Assembly (NCBI GenBank): GCA_002914805.1
Contig: JXTB01000304.1
Location: forward strand, 30,601-94,600
DNA from: Parasponia andersonii
Taxonomy: Eukaryota; Streptophyta; Magnoliopsida; Rosales; Cannabaceae
Length of the DNA stretch: 64,000 bases
Reading direction: 5' to 3'
Shown here in pieces: positions 23,791 to 42,279 of this stretch. A program made the translations under genes and the position numbers. Numbering within the stretch: the stretch's first letter is position 1; each line of letters begins with the position of its first letter. Below the pieces are notes generated by a model, which saw only the letters and a list, made by a program, of their open reading frames with translations, did no database searches and was not told the origin of the DNA.

Positions 23791-25511
23791 TAATCCACCC
23801 ATAAGTACTATGTACTAATGCGGCATATAGAGTTTACAAACACTGCTAAATGAGTTCTACTCAATTCATACTGAAGCACATAAACTGTAATCTCAATCCA
23901 CGACTCCAAGCATTATTAAGAAATTAATACTACTAGTTGAATATCTCCTAACTGTTATTAATCTCCAAAATCATACTAAATACTACCTAAGAAGGGAAAA
24001 TAAAGGAGGTGAACATGAAAAGCTCAGTAAGAAAATCAATTACCTTTTTGAAATTATTTTCTTTATAAAGGTACATATATGATTAGTTATACTGAAAAAC
24101 ATTTATCACGTCATATGTATAAATCAAATTCGAAAATCATCTACATATGAATTTATAGTATGAAAATCATCATAATTTGCACACATCATAAAATCAGCTT
24201 AAGTACCATGAACTCATATTTTTTCATCACGACCTATAATAACCCGTAATAATGCGTGAACTAAGTACTCTAAACTCGACACTATACATGGCCTAGCCAT
24301 ATATACGGGACCTTTACATGGGTTTGAAGACTTTGTACCAACAGTGAGGTTGTAACTTCTCAAATCCTAGCTAAAGAGTCTCATGTAAATTTATGGGGCT
24401 ATGTACCAATATTAGGGCCCAACTACTAATTAAGTGAATCGTGATGCCTAAGATGACCTCATATATGATCTTATGGTATGTATATCATAAATTGTACTCA
24501 GAATAACTGTGTAGTATTTGACCAATTTAAAACATGCTCTAGTTTTTGTATAAAACTATTTTTGTGTTCTCAAAAAATCGGCAGCATAACGACTACATTT
24601 TAATTAATTCTAAAATTCAGACTTACACAAAAATAATAGCAAGAACACAAAGCATTTCACAATATATCAACTATATCCGTATTTCTGTCAAACAATGATC
24701 AATAATATAAATCCATATTTTCTAAAATATCTTAGCATGGTCAAAATTTATATAAAATGATATAAAAAATGATGTTATTGGATCCTTATCTCACTTTACT
24801 AGCTACACGATGCTATTGAGTGCTCGTGGTGATAAAGGGCAATCTATAAAAGGGTTGGGGAGCGATTCTGAGCCTTAGTTCACTTACTTTGAAGAGCAAT
24901 TTTTCCACATAAACCTTAAATGATGATTTTGAGGTAACTGATGCATTTGGAGCATTGAAAATAGATAAGATAGTTATATAGCTTGTCTAATCTAGGTCCG
25001 AAGTGAACCTGACCCCTAACACGAAAATGAGGTTATTCCTGAACTTCATTACCTCGTATTCCGTGCCCAACTACAAGCATAGTCATGTTATATATCATAC
25101 TTCATATTTTCACGAGTACAATCCAAAAACGACTATAAACTCTAATTCTGATAACCTATTTGAAAAATTATCGAAAACATAAATGCTTCAAAATGGTCAA
25201 CAATGATAACTTCTCAATCGGGTCGAGTTACAAAACAAGATAAGTATCTTGAAAGGTGACAATGAGATATATCCAACGAAACTAATCATGACATCTCAAG
25301 CGGTCGGACATCGACACGACAGTACCGAAAAATTCCACAGACATTTTGGCATTCTAGGTGTCCTCTGGCAAAGCTGCTCTAATGGTGGGGTTTTCTGGGA
25401 TGTCAGTTCTAATGACAATAGCAGCTTGGTGAGTGGGTGGCTAGAAGGTGGTCAATTAGACGTGGGAATGATGGGTATTTGTGGCTAAGTTTTTAAGCAT
25501 GAGAAGAAAGA

Positions 25512-25559
<48 letters not shown>

Positions 25560-25800
25560 ATTTGGGCTTTATTGCCAAGTGACAGCCCATACTTGACCAT
25601 TAGTCTCGAAAATCACCCTGTGGCCCACAAACTAACACTTTCTTTTCACTTAATAGATAATTATGAAATGGCCCAAGTTTCATGAAATTTCTTCATTTAA
25701 GCCCAAATTCAACATAACTCAATATTATCCAATTTTAATCTGAATTTAGGCAAAATTCCATTTTCACCCTCAATGAAACATTTGGTTTTCACAGAGACAC
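23791..25800. repeat. Second relic LTR/LARD-like repeat
   Basis: Same kind of non-coding sequence as the repeat next to it, in the same order: an AGCTCAGTAAGAAAATC segment, an ATGAACT-type segment, a central segment with short GTACCAA-type phrases, then TATAACTTCTCAATCGG-type text and a GA tract. It may be a diverged relative, in tandem, of the repeat split by the copia-like element. The short open frame at 25249-25488 has no recognisable domain. Confidence 0.35.
25508..25556. repeat. (GA)n microsatellite
   Basis: A nearly pure GA tract of more than 20 units, lying inside the older repetitive sequence between carboxypeptidase copies 2 and 3. Confidence 0.9.
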
Positions 25801-26702
25801 TATATCAAACTACACATTATAGATGTTAACAGACCGTGATGTATTGGCACATATATGTTTAGTTGTGGCGCATTTGTGCCTCATATCATGGGTGTGATTA
25901 TTAATCATGTTGTGTCGTGTCTGACCCATAACATGCTCGTATCGATGCCATTCTTATGCCCATTATTGTGTTCTTATCATATTTTCATTCTTAATTGTTC
26001 TTGTTTTCGATATTATGCTATTATCGTACCTATTGATATTTCTTTCTAATATTGTGCTATTTTCATGCATAATCATGTTCATTTTCACTATTATATTATT
26101 TTCATGTCTTATCATCTGTGTTTCTATTGGAAGTTTATATTTGCACCCTCAAAAGGCATAAAAACACTCCTAATCTAAACTAATCCTATTAAAAATTTGA
26201 ATAATATCATATTTAATATTGGCACCCCAAATCATTCCGAAAATAGTCATCCTCTTGTGTATCTCATCAATTTTAGCACCCCAAGTGATGTTAATGCACT
26301 TCCTTTTAGCAAAGAATAAATAAGAAATTACAAATATACCCTTAATAATAAAAAAAATGGATTTAAAAAACAACCTATAGCTAGTAAAACAAATCTCTTG
26401 ATTTAATTTTTTTGCTTTCATATATAAAGTGCCGTTTATATTCCTATTTGATACAAAATAGAAATAGGAGAGAGAATCTTCGATCAACCATGATAACCAA
26501 CTTTTTCGATTGATTACTAAAAATAAAAAATAATACCTCAAATAAACAAGAGTGGTTTAGCAATAAAGACGAAGAACAAACAACAGCTTGATTTTAAGTG
26601 CAAGATGCTAGAATTAAACAGTAACCTCGGTTTGGATTTGCGAGATAAAGATTTGTAAGATTAATAAAATCTGTAACTTTACCCATATAATATGTATATA
26701 CC

Positions 26703-26935
26703 ATGGACACCAATCCAGGATGTATTTTTTTTTTACCTATTTATTGATATTATTTTGTCTAATTAAAATTCATTATGCATATTTTTTCATGGTAAAAAAT
26801 AAAGAGAGAAAATTATTAAATAATGTGTATTTTGTTATTATTATTATTTTTAATTACTCAACTTATGATAACTATTAAATAATGACCCAATAATTAAAAA
26901 AAATAAGATAAAAAAAATACCTACGAGATTATTGC
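26703..26935. mobile_element. MITE-like element related to the one at 1885-2124
   Basis: The left end GGACACCAATCCAGGATGTA, a T-run and ACCTATT, an internal ATTATGCATATTTTTTCATG and the right end AAAAAAATACCTACGAG follow the same order as in the element in intron 1 of copy 1. The hairpin core of the first copy is not preserved. Confidence 0.45.
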
Positions 26936-27252
26936 TTTACAGATATTCATATATGGGATTTAGAATGATAATCTCTCTTGCAATGATAATGGTTTAGATT
27001 CCATGCTAAACATCTTCACTAAACTCTCGAATGGTAAAATTTCATCATTATCTTATTCGATTGATGAACGAAAATTTCAATAAAAATTTGAATAAATAAA
27101 AATTCGGAGTTGTACCTCAAAAAGGAAAAAAAAATAAATATAAAAAAATCAGATGGGATGGGATGGAAGTAAAACGTTTATGGAATAATCCAATGGGGTG
27201 TAATAATTAAGAGTAATTTAAAGGGTGTATAAAATTGTAGATAACATTACGT

Positions 27253-27427
27253 ATCCCAATTTTTGTATCAAATTTTTTTGTACTAACACATATGGTTATC
27301 TAATTAGTGTGTTAAAATATACCATAAATAGATTAAATATTATTACCAATTGAATAATTATGACAAATCACATATTATATATATATATATGTTGGTATTA
27401 AAAATTTGGTAAAAAAGTTGATATGTC
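27253..27427. mobile_element. Short inverted-repeat element (MITE candidate)
   Basis: The left arm (about 27253-27290, ATTTTTGTATCAAATTTTTT then GTACTAACA) is the imperfect reverse complement of the right arm (about 27390-27427, TGTTGGTATTAAAAATTTGG then TAAAAAAGTTG). The centre is AT-rich and includes a short TA tract. No target duplication could be fixed. Confidence 0.4.
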
Positions 27428-27595
27428 GATCATTGTCCTAAAATTATATATGTTAGTCTTTTCACTTAGGGATAAATATGTAATAAAAAATTCAAAAAAA
27501 AAGGGGGTGTTTTTATGCTTGGTAGAATATAACCCATTTTCTTTTTTCTTTTTTTTTTTCCTTTGTCATTTTCCTTTAAAAAGAAAAAATATATA

Positions 27596-31877
<4,282 letters not shown>

Positions 31878-32600
31878 GAAAATCATTCTCTCACTACCTG
31901 ACATAATTATTCTCTCATTGTGAGAGTTGTCAGATATTTTTCACTGATACTCAGCACTACTCCTTTAATAAAAGCCAGCTTAATAAGAAGGTCAACAAAG
32001 AAATCTAATGAGGAAAAGCATTACGGGGAATAAAACATTTTATTTTCTCATATTGTGTAACTCTATTGTAAGCTTAAAATGTACGAATGTACATACAACA
32101 ATATGATTGGAAAAGGAACAACTATTACTGATACTACTACCCTCTTATTAACTAATGAAATAAATAGAGGTTTCCTGTTTCAGGAACTGGCAAGAAACAC
32201 CAATCTATTGTTAATAGAGTTGGGGTTTTAAAAAATGAACTCACTCCTGGAACTGAAATATGTGTACAAGGAACGGTATTTTATCCACACCATCAGATAA
32301 GCCTCTTCAGGATTTAACAAGTCATGCTTTCTGGATACGACCCCTTCAGGGTACTATGAAACTCAGCACCTTTCTGGTTCTGCTGCTGGCAAATGTTTCA
32401 ACCCTGTTCTGCCACCGTTCGGACAGAAACTTTGAAATTTTGCATGTTCACAGAGGTGTCCTATTACGCCTAGTCGTTCTGCCTGGGCCTGGCAGGAAGC
32501 TAAAGAGGCAAAGCTTTAATTTGTGATGAATGAAGAAAACACAGCTATTTTCTAAAAACAGATAGGACAAGGAAAGCTACCTTAACAAATTGCCATTCCA
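31878..32600. other. Convergent 3' region between copy 3 and the synthase gene
   Basis: It holds the 3' untranslated regions of both genes. The first half matches the 3' flanks of copies 1 and 2 (ATATGATTGGAAAAGGAACA, CTGGAACTGAAATATG, ATTTTATCCACACCATCA). The second half (32320-32550) is less AT-rich and carries an 88-codon open frame at 32260-32526 with no recognisable domain; it is more likely transcribed UTR than protein. Confidence 0.6.
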
Positions 32601-35600
32601 CTACGGCTCATTTGCTCCCAATGCCTCTAGGATTTTATCCACCCATCTGCAACCAAAAGAAGTAGTATCCCAAAAGAATCAACAGATAAACATGTCAGGC
32701 AACAACTTTTAGTAGTGCACGACAACAATCCCCAAATCGTGGGAATTTTGATTACTAATACTAGAATCAATAGTAATCAGGACTAATTTTCAATCTCTTC
32801 ACCAAATTTATTATAGGTCGAGAAATTTAAGAGAACAAAAGCATATTTGATTTATGTTAAGTTTCCATAAATCATGCCAAAAACATAAAGAAAAAATGCC
32901 ACAGCTTTTTCTGTTCAACTATAAACTCAAGATGCAAAGTAAGGAATTGCTACTCCTATTTGTGCACAATAAGGATACAAAGCTCACTCAGATCTTCCAG
33001 AGAAAGGTTACAGGAAAAAGGATGATTACCCTTCAAGACCTGGATGTGTTGGATAGTACACATTTCTCAAGCCTAATCTTTTTGCAGCTGCAGCAGTTGT
33101 CTCACCAATACAGGCAACTGAATTGCTCCATTTGTCGGGCTTTGGAATGACATTGACCCAGGCACTATTGAAAAAGAGATCATACATTAAAGTTATTTTT
33201 TTTAAAGAAAAATTCAAAAAGCATATATTATAGTCGATTAAACAAAAAGATTTTGTGGTTGACCATGGTAGCTGATATGCAAAAAAAAAATGTCTTCACA
33301 CAATTCACATTGTATCACAAAGCAATGAACATATTTAACCAACAGAATGGAATGGCCAAAGCACGATAGTATACTGTATATATATATATGAAATGATTCG
33401 CAGCCAATGTAAAACTGTTCAAAACATAGAAACTCCGGTAAAAAGTTAAAAAAAAAACGAACAAAAAAACTCAAAGTAATTCAAAGATAACATAACATTT
33501 TAACAAGTTACTTACCGAATGGCTGAAGGTGAAGCAACCGTGATAACAGGAGCTGATAGTGCCCTCTCTAAATCCATTTGATCGACATCATGAACAGGTG
33601 CCTGTAAGAAATTATTAAAAATCATAATTTCAACCAAAATAAGTTGCAGACTAAGCTATCAGTCAGATCGCCCAATCAAACTTTACCCATCCCCAGCTGT
33701 GGGATTTATTAGAATTACAATGTCTCTATATATATATGGGGTGCTGGTATAGTAGGGATTCCCCCCCCTCTCCATCAATAGGGAAACTAATATTAGTAGT
33801 TAAGATTTTAATCTAACACATACAAAAGTTAAATGTCATCATTTAATTCTCATTCAAATTGATTCCAGCATATTTAATTAAACCATCAGATTGAAATCTA
33901 AACGGATTTATCCATAGGGAAGAAAAAAGAAAAAAAAATCCATATTTTACTTGCTCCTTTATATATGTGTATGTTAAACAAAAAGTTTTAAGTGATTTTG
34001 GGGTGAGAATGTTGTGGGTTAGGCGGTAATTTACGAAAAATTTTGACCAAGTCACAAAATACGATAGAAAGAAATCCTTAACCACGACAGTTTAAAGTAA
34101 GCTATTAACTGCTCCAAACTAGACCTTATTATGCAGTTTGCTTCCTAGGTTTTAGCTTTTGCATAATTGGGTCAAGTTGAAGAAACAATCTTGAAAAATT
34201 TTAACTACTAAATATAAGCATATATCTAAAAGAATCAAAAAATTTATATAGTTAGGAAAGTCGTATTTGTTTAACCAACATTAATAAGATATGACCTATC
34301 AAGATTAAAACTCAAATATCAAATTAAGAATTAACATGATACCATATACAGGATTCAATTCGGAAATACCCTATAAGGTAAATTGTGTGGTAAATTTCTA
34401 AACTAACCTATAAAAAATTTGTGTATAAGTTAGTGTATATATATGTCTCTACGTATACAGTGAAATTTGGTTTGGTTAATTGCGGTAATAGAAATTGCAA
34501 ACCACATTTCAAATCATATCATGGCGGTAAAGAAATATTGTACCCCAAACCAAACCACAAAGCAAAATAACCACACCACACCATGCAGATTGGTTTGGTT
34601 TGAGCAGTTTATGCAGTTAAGTGATTAATCTGCTCACCCCTAAGTGATTATACAAAATGTTGATAATCGTAGTCTGATAAACCCCAAGCAGGAGACTAGA
34701 GTTTGGACTAGCCAAGATAGTGTACCATACCGTTGTGTATGTATTTAGCCTTGTGACTTCAAATCCACGATTTGACAGGCCTTCCTCTGAAAAAAAAAAA
34801 AAAAAAAGACACGAATTGAATCAACTATTTCTATTAAAAGGGAAATTTCAGGTCTATATCTTTGTATTCAAATAAAACTCCTAATTATCAACATAAATAA
34901 CAAAAGACAAGATACATAAATAATGTGTTGCGCATAGATAAACTAAAATCCTGGTAGTTTATGCAAATATAAAGGTGTCCAAAAGAAACCATTGAAAAGG
35001 ACAAGAGAAAAGATGCTTCTAACTGTTTTGTTCACATGGAACCTTTGCTAGCATTCTAGGCCTTCTAGATGTATATCTCTTCCATTTTTTTATGAAAAGG
35101 CTTCAGAAGTCTCAATTGAACATCTTCTCCAAGATTTAGTTTCTCCTAGTCTAAGAAAAATGACGAAAAAAGAAAAAGAAAGGAAAGAATCTTGACTTAA
35201 ATCAGATCTCATTGACACTCATTTGCAGGACTTAAGATTAATCATTAACCATATGCTGGTTTTGATTATTCCACACCACATAAACTAGTTTGTTAAGATC
35301 AATAGCCTTTGAGAAACGTTTTAAATTGGCAAATCAGTAGAATTGCTTATGCTCTCTACACTCCATATGCATATATTTAAAAGTGTATTGTAGCTCCAAA
35401 CTGCCCTGGCAACTATACGGAATCAGGAACCACAACCATTACTTGAAAAAATAAACAAATCAAATTTAGAATTTGAGTTAGCTGATCACTAATCAAATAG
35501 AAGAACCACGCAAAGAAAACCATATAACAGAAGAATGCACATACGTATCTCATTGCTGGCCTTTGCTGAAGCAGGATATAAAACGGTGCACTTTGTGTTG

Positions 35601-38600
35601 CCATTATTTGGAAGCTCTGAAGCCAAAACCTTCCCTGTTGCTGAAGATTGACAATTACAAAAAAATTAATACTTTAACAAAGTCAATGTGCAAACAATGG
35701 TCTTTTCTTTCTTTCTTTTTTTTTCCCTTCTCGGATAGTTTGCAGTCTGGCAATGGCTGGAAAAGGCAAATATGATGTGAAACCACAGAGGCATCTAATA
35801 GAGGTACTCTGGGAAAAGTTCAGCAAAGGAAATATTAACAAATTCATCAAGATAAATTCCAGTAGAGAATTAAAATTTTGCTAATGAACAGCTCAGTACA
35901 TTACAATTTTCTTATTTGCAAAATAGCATGAGTCTCCAATCTCCAAATACAGTTATAGGATTTCCAATCTTTTGGTGATCAAATGAACCAAAAAAAGTCG
36001 GTAATACGATGGGGTATAGATCCCCATGCCTGCCTTATATAACAGAAGTACCTTTTGAAGGCATGAACGCAACATTGAGAGATTGTTTTGATGATTGCAG
36101 TACTTCATTAAAAATGCTTGCTGTACCAGCCCCGACAACAGCTATTTTAACGTTTGGAGATCCAGAAGCCCTGAGGAACATAACAAAAGCCACATCTACT
36201 AGTTGGTAAGAGCCAGACTACAAAACTATCAACAATAAAATAAATCTCGAGAATTCAATTAGATATCTTTTAGATTTCTATTCTACAAAACTACATATTT
36301 TTGCATCTGAGATTTACAAACAACTGAGAACCATACAGTAAGTTTTCAAACAGCATATCCAATGTTTCAGAAGGCATAATATATGTTTAAATTCTGAAAT
36401 ACAGAGTTTTTTGAGCAAAAAAATAATAATAATAATCATAATAGAATTTAAGCAAGTCAAAAAACATAGCAAGAGAAAACTATAAAACAGAATGATGATA
36501 ATACACGCTCGTCCTAATTTTCAGATCAAAATGCATGCAATTGAAGCAAAGCTAAAGAAGGGCAGACAAATCTGAAGCAGAAAGCACACTTGATGTCATG
36601 TTTGAGCAGAGAAAACTAAAAAAACTAACGCACACACTCTAAAGCAGCATATTTCCCACAAAACTGGAGGAATAAGGCCTGCATAATAGAAAATGTCTAG
36701 TTATCAAGTTCTAACCCTTACTTCCATGCCTCTAAAAAGACTGAACCAGCTTCAGGGGAAGTTATGACAATCCAGTCGAAGGCTGTATCTGCTACCATCA
36801 AGGATCATAAAACTTCAGTGAACAAATTTTGTGTAATCATTTGTACCACGTTTAATGAGCTTGTAATTGAAGAAAAACAACTCATAGCAGAATTTTGAAA
36901 GAAGTGTTGAGATTGAATTCTCCACTGGCACCATAATCAGAATAACTAAAAAAGTTGACCCCTGCATGACTAGGAAACAAAATGTGAGTCCTACCATCGG
37001 CAACAACTCTCTAATATAAACACTTATGAGAATCCGACCATAACTAGCTTATGCAGCCATTCAATTGTCTGAACCTCAATTACATAAACAAAATATAGAT
37101 AAGACAATGATTTCCAGACAAACAAATAAACCGGGCTGAATTCAATTAGATTTAGATGTACACAAAATTTTCTTTTCGCTGCATGATTGATGTGGGACTT
37201 GTTTACCCCCAGAGAAGAAAATATAATGCATCCACAACTATTTGACATGTTCTAAAAGGGGTGGCATTCATCACGTGAACCCATTATCAACCCAATAACT
37301 CCCCTACCCATAACAGGTATGAGGGAACCACCAAAAATGTTGCTCCATACCGCTATCAAGCAAAGACAAAACACTGAGAGCTTACCACTTAATACTGTAG
37401 AAAGCCTGTCTAAATCAGGTCCCTTTGTATGCTGAATCAGGGGAAGTTCCAAACAGCTAATTCCATGCTTAGCCTGTAGTCAACATGTCCAATTTCCAGA
37501 GTCACTCTTGGGTGTATTTAACCACTTACACAGCAAGGCTTCCATGTAGTATACTGGGGAGACTAGACGACATGTCAACTCGACATCCTAATACATGATG
37601 CTGAGTACTAATAAAGATGATATCATTGATGGGCCATTACAGAAAATGGATCATATTATACCATGTTATAGAGCAAGGCACCACAGTCCACATACATGGC
37701 AGCAATCTGATGTTGCTACATGTCAGACCGTGGAACCAAGTGGTCACAGAGTTTCATCTCACATCATTGTAATTTAGCCACATCTGTGGTGCTTTCGGCA
37801 CTACTGATGCTCTTTGGCATTTTTTTACAAATTATAAGATTGGCATTTTGAATCAATGCAAGAAATCAAAAACCAATAACAAATTTGGAAAAAAATATAT
37901 CTATATATATATATATATATATATAGTTGAATGTTATTAATAAAAATAGTTGAATGTCATTACTAGCACATTATCAAGATGCTTTCCTTGAAATTCTTGC
38001 CTAATGAAAAGTAACTGGACTATTTAGGACTATTTATGAGCCATAAATAAAATGAAATAAAGAAAGAACAATTATGGTCGAAAAGATAGCTAGTGATATG
38101 ACGGGATAGAGGACAATGAAGATTTGATTGATCAATTGATCAACAGTTTTGGTACAGTCGAGTTTTAGCACATAAATGATAAACATTTCCAGTAGAACCA
38201 CCACTGGTTTGAACCCAGTGTTGTGGCATAGGCTTGGATGAAAAATATATAAATGTAATTACATCATAACAAATCGTCAATTTGGCATACCTGAGTGTCT
38301 AATATTAGTCCAGTTGGATCATAAATACCCAAAAAATTAAATTTTTAAAAAATAAATAAATAAATAAATAAAATCAGTGGCAGGATGGAGGAGCAGTACC
38401 AGAGCATTAATAAGCTTCCCATTCTTGCCACGCTCTCTGGTTACTACCACTTTGGGCTTCGAAGTCAAAGTCAACGTCACCGCTGAAGACGAAGCAGCTT
38501 GAATTCGCCGGTGGAGTAAGGGGCAATGAGGAAGTGAAGAAGGTGTAAAGGGGAGGGAGGCAGAGGAGAGAGAAAGTAGTCCAGCCATGGGAATAGAGAA

Positions 38601-38615
38601 ACGTGTTGAGCACAT
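32601..38615 (-). CDS. UROS: Uroporphyrinogen-III synthase, chloroplastic
   Basis: Plastid enzyme that closes hydroxymethylbilane to uroporphyrinogen III with inversion of ring D, on the path to chlorophyll, heme and siroheme. Nine exons in coding order: 38400-38615, 37386-37473, 36722-36788, 36052-36170, 35545-35634, 34731-34786, 33516-33601, 33030-33164, 32601-32646. All introns are GT-AG and the splice gives 300 aa, as expected for plant HemD proteins. The first 50 or so residues are Ser/Leu-rich and lack acids, as in a transit peptide. Family motifs in order: [14 protein letters not shown] (56-69), LELPLIQH and [74 protein letters not shown] and [11 protein letters not shown] second Met (residue 10, MAGLLSL) could also be the start. 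Introns are plain; no duplicate of this gene occurs in the window. Confidence 0.95.
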
Positions 38616-41500
38616 AGACGCGCCCCGGAGTACCAGCTATTTCCCAATTAAGTATAAGATCTTCATTTTTTTTATTCTTCTTATTTTTTTTATTATTGTA
38701 ATCTCTTTGGTTCATGTTATTATATTCCGTTACACGAAGGTTTTTTTAACAATTTAATATTAAAGACCCTTGCACTGAGTGCCTTACCCAAAAGGTCACA
38801 GTAGGTACACCTGTAGATGCAAGTGGATGACACGTGGAGAATTCTGGTAGGACCGTGTAATGTGGCTCGCCGACAGTGTAGCATCCCCAAGCCTAAGGCC
38901 TAAGGGCAGCCACCGCCACCAGTAAGCTTGATAGCTTTATCATGTGCTTCCTTCTCGCGCAATGATTTCACGCCACATGTAAGAGAGTCTTCTGTAATCT
39001 TCACCGTTAATTAAGTTAATCCGACGGTCAAGAGGAACTTGCAGGAGGATTTCTCTAGTCTATTCTAATCTTGGTCCCTCTGCTTCAAACCACCGGGTTC
39101 GGTGTTGTGCGCCCCAGGGCCCAACATATTGAGTACGTCGTCGTTCTGAGACACGACTCTTCCAGCTCTCAGATATCGGAAGCTTTAGGAAGGAATAGGC
39201 ATGGCCTTGTTTATTTAATTTCCTTTTTCTGATTTAAATCATATTTCGGAAATTTAATAACTTTGAGCAAATAATCCAATTTTAAAGGTTGAAAATAAAA
39301 GATACTAATAATCATTTTACTCGTATGATTTTGATCATTAAACACCTTACCGCAACCTATTAACAACAGTACTCGACCGTGTTGTTATACCGTACTCTAC
39401 TATGCCTTGGGCTGATAGTTTTTGGGAACCTTTTTTTCTTATTCTTTTCATTTATTCACTTAATCCTAGTTTGACTAGGTTAAATATTGGAGAAACAGAG
39501 CAAAGTCAGAGCTCAAATTTTTTCTCAAAATTAAAGTTTTAATTTTGTAAGTAATTTTATTAGAATATGCAAAAAAAAAAAAGTAAAATTATTAGACATC
39601 ACAGTGCTCAACACTGTTATTCGTATCAATTTGTTATTAAATAATCTTAATTAATAAATTATGTTCCACCTAAAAATGTAACTATAGTTTTCTAATAAAG
39701 AACTAAAACATTAAATATCATTTAACGTTAGACACCAAATATAGCATTACTTGCAAAAAAAAAAAAATTAAAAAAAAAAAAGCAAAATCAAACAAACTAA
39801 AAATACCAAACCAAAACTAGCATACTAACTGAAGCATTCGCTTCTATAATGTTAGGTGTTGGAATCTTTACAAAAACATGTGAGATCAGGTTTAATACTC
39901 TAAGAATAATTATCAATCTTAGGAGTGATCCCAGTAAAATGTCTCGCAATAAGTAGAATTTGAGAGTAGGTATCAGACAGTTGTCATTCTAATAATAATC
40001 CCAAAGCTCATCAGGCTCAAATAATTACTGCGGCGAAAGTGAATAGAGAGGGTGAGAGCACCGCTCGTTTCCCTTCTTTTTATCAAACGTATACTTGATT
40101 TGTATTCTTTTGCCAAACATAATGCGCCGTTATTTCTTAGATCAGGCAACAAAGATGACAAAGACAAACCTTCATTTTCTTTTTTTTTTTTTTTTTTTTA
40201 GTAATAGTCTCTTAACTTAACTTACGGGAGTTATAAAATGTAGGAAGGGGGGCAAGGGGTTCCCTTTTTAATCTCGTTCTCCACCCTTGATGATTGGTTC
40301 AATTCTTCAGGGGTCGGGGACCACGGTTCAGGCCCGTAGATTACCTTTACTTTCTTTAGTTTTTTTAATCAATTGTTAGTTAATTACTAAAATGACCACG
40401 GGACAGCTCCAATGTCACCGAACTACGTGTCATCATTATCGTCGTATTACACGCTACGCAATAATTTTTATCTTAATTGGGTATAAGGGTTCATATGTTA
40501 GAAAAAAATATTAAACATGCCATAAGAACTTCGTTACTACCCTTTATGAAATAAATAAATATATATATAGAATACTTCAAAACTTGAGCGTTATTTTTTA
40601 ATAGAAGAAAAATAGAGAGTAATTATTTATTTTCAAGGCAAGATCCATTTGTTGTGCATCGTGCTCGGAGGCTGGGACAATCAGTGAAGCTACCGAACCA
40701 CAGTGCCATCATGAAGATGTAACTATCTCGAAAAAATATCAAGACGCACTACCTATATGCTTAACCTCACGTATTTATCTCTGTATAAATATTAAAAAAA
40801 TTAAAAATTAAAATTAATTTTTATTAATGTATAATGCTAAATATCTATATATCTTAGTATAAAAGACCTAACATTATTTATACACTAATATATTGCATGC
40901 AAATGACAAACAAAAAATATGAGCCATCTTACGCACGTATACACGTATGCTTGCAATGCAATCCCCTCTTTTCTAAGAAAGAAAGAAGTGTTAAACAGGG
41001 TTTTTTTCGCCTAGCTTCGGTATAGAAGTACTCCATATATGCATAAAAAGCAGGTAATAATAGATTCATAGCAGATTTTTTAGGACTATCCATGAAATTC
41101 CCCATTAAAACGAGATAGAATACCTATACCACCACCGCCTAAATAAATGTACTGAAACAATGCAGAAGGCCTTCCAAAATCACTACCAGGAAAAGAACTT
41201 GCTAAATCTGCATAATTTAGAAAAAACATAAAAGACTTCCTAAGCAGAATATGGTTTGTCATGCAGGGCAGGATTAAAATATGCTTTCTCATAGACACAA
41301 ACATCATAGGGGGGGAAAAAAAAAAAAAAAATCTCGTGTACCTGAACCGTGCTGCTAACTTGCCAGAAATCAATAGTATTCTCAAGGCCATGCATTCCAA
41401 TAAATTTTTCATTATCGTAAATTCCGAAAGTCTAACTCCAGCTAAATTATTAACCAACTCCTTATAACACTACCTCACTCTGACAAAATTCAGTTCCACC
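38616..41500. other. Intergenic region between the synthase and RBP47 genes
   Basis: 38616-39200 should hold the promoter of the minus-strand synthase gene and is less AT-rich than its surroundings. After that the sequence is AT-rich with A/T runs (39570, 39757, 40180) and no domain-bearing open frame. The RBP47 3' untranslated region probably begins somewhere between 41500 and 41722. Confidence 0.6.
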
Positions 41501-41722
41501 CCTTAAAAGGAGGGATTAATAAGAATCCTACAGCACCAAGCGATCGAGTTACAGAGAATTTGCAGACTCTAGAGTCAGGATCGATTTAGCCGAACTACTA
41601 GAAACTACTACTTGCAGCTCACAAGCTTTTGCTTACTGCTGATGGATGCCGTTTTCTGGTGGAAGCTTTGATAAGATTGTTCACTTGTTGCTGGTGGGTG
41701 CCATAGACAGATGTGGCTTTGG

Positions 41723-42232
41723 TCAGTTTACTTGTTGCTGATGGCTGCCATACATGGGATAAGCTCCTCCATATGCAGCTGGATACAGGGTTGGGTCATG
41801 AGGTGGTGGCAGGGCATATCCATAGCCATCATAAACGTGTCCTCCATAGTATGCTCCATTCCATTGGTTCCCAAAATCGCCTCTGAACTGCAAACACCAA
41901 ATGCCAATTAAGATAAATAAATCAGTGTAAGATACTAGTAATAAACAAGGTTGTGTCCTTGTGCACTTCTTTTGTGGAAGGGCCCCTAAGGACAAAAAAA
42001 ACTTTTCACTTCCGAAAGTTTCTTACAAATTCACTGTGAAATAAAGTGGTTATAATCTTCTTTGTGAAGAAGCAGCAGGCAGAGCTGTTTTACCACTTGC
42101 AAATTGCAATATTTAGTTTAACAGTGCCACAAGAATTCGAATCAGCCACCTCAACTAAACAGTTGTTTTTGGTTAAACTCATGTCAACCCGATACTAAAT
42201 GACTCGAGTTGGCCAGTTATGTTGTTCTTGTT

Positions 42233-42279
<47 letters not shown>

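Larger units (their letters stand above)
25801..27595. other. Intergenic DNA upstream of carboxypeptidase copy 3
   Basis: No gene is seen. The stretch 25860-26110 repeats short CAT/TTAT/GTGC-rich phrases typical of decayed hAT MITEs. Open frames near 26170-26541 and 27423-27695 have no domain and biased composition, so I treat them as chance. It holds a MITE-like element at 26703-26935 and an inverted repeat at 27253-27427. Confidence 0.6.

Noticed and set aside
26170..26541. A 123-codon minus-strand open frame
   Set aside because: Composition is Phe/Ile/Lys-rich as expected from AT-rich DNA, with no domain or conserved partner.
32260..32526. An 88-codon open frame between copy 3 and the synthase gene
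   Set aside because: No domain, and the sequence lies where the 3' untranslated regions of two convergent genes are expected.
34390..34655. A possible hAT MITE ending GCTCACCCCTA with many GGTTTGGTTTG phrases
   Set aside because: Only one end resembles a hAT terminus; no matching left end or 8-bp duplication was found.
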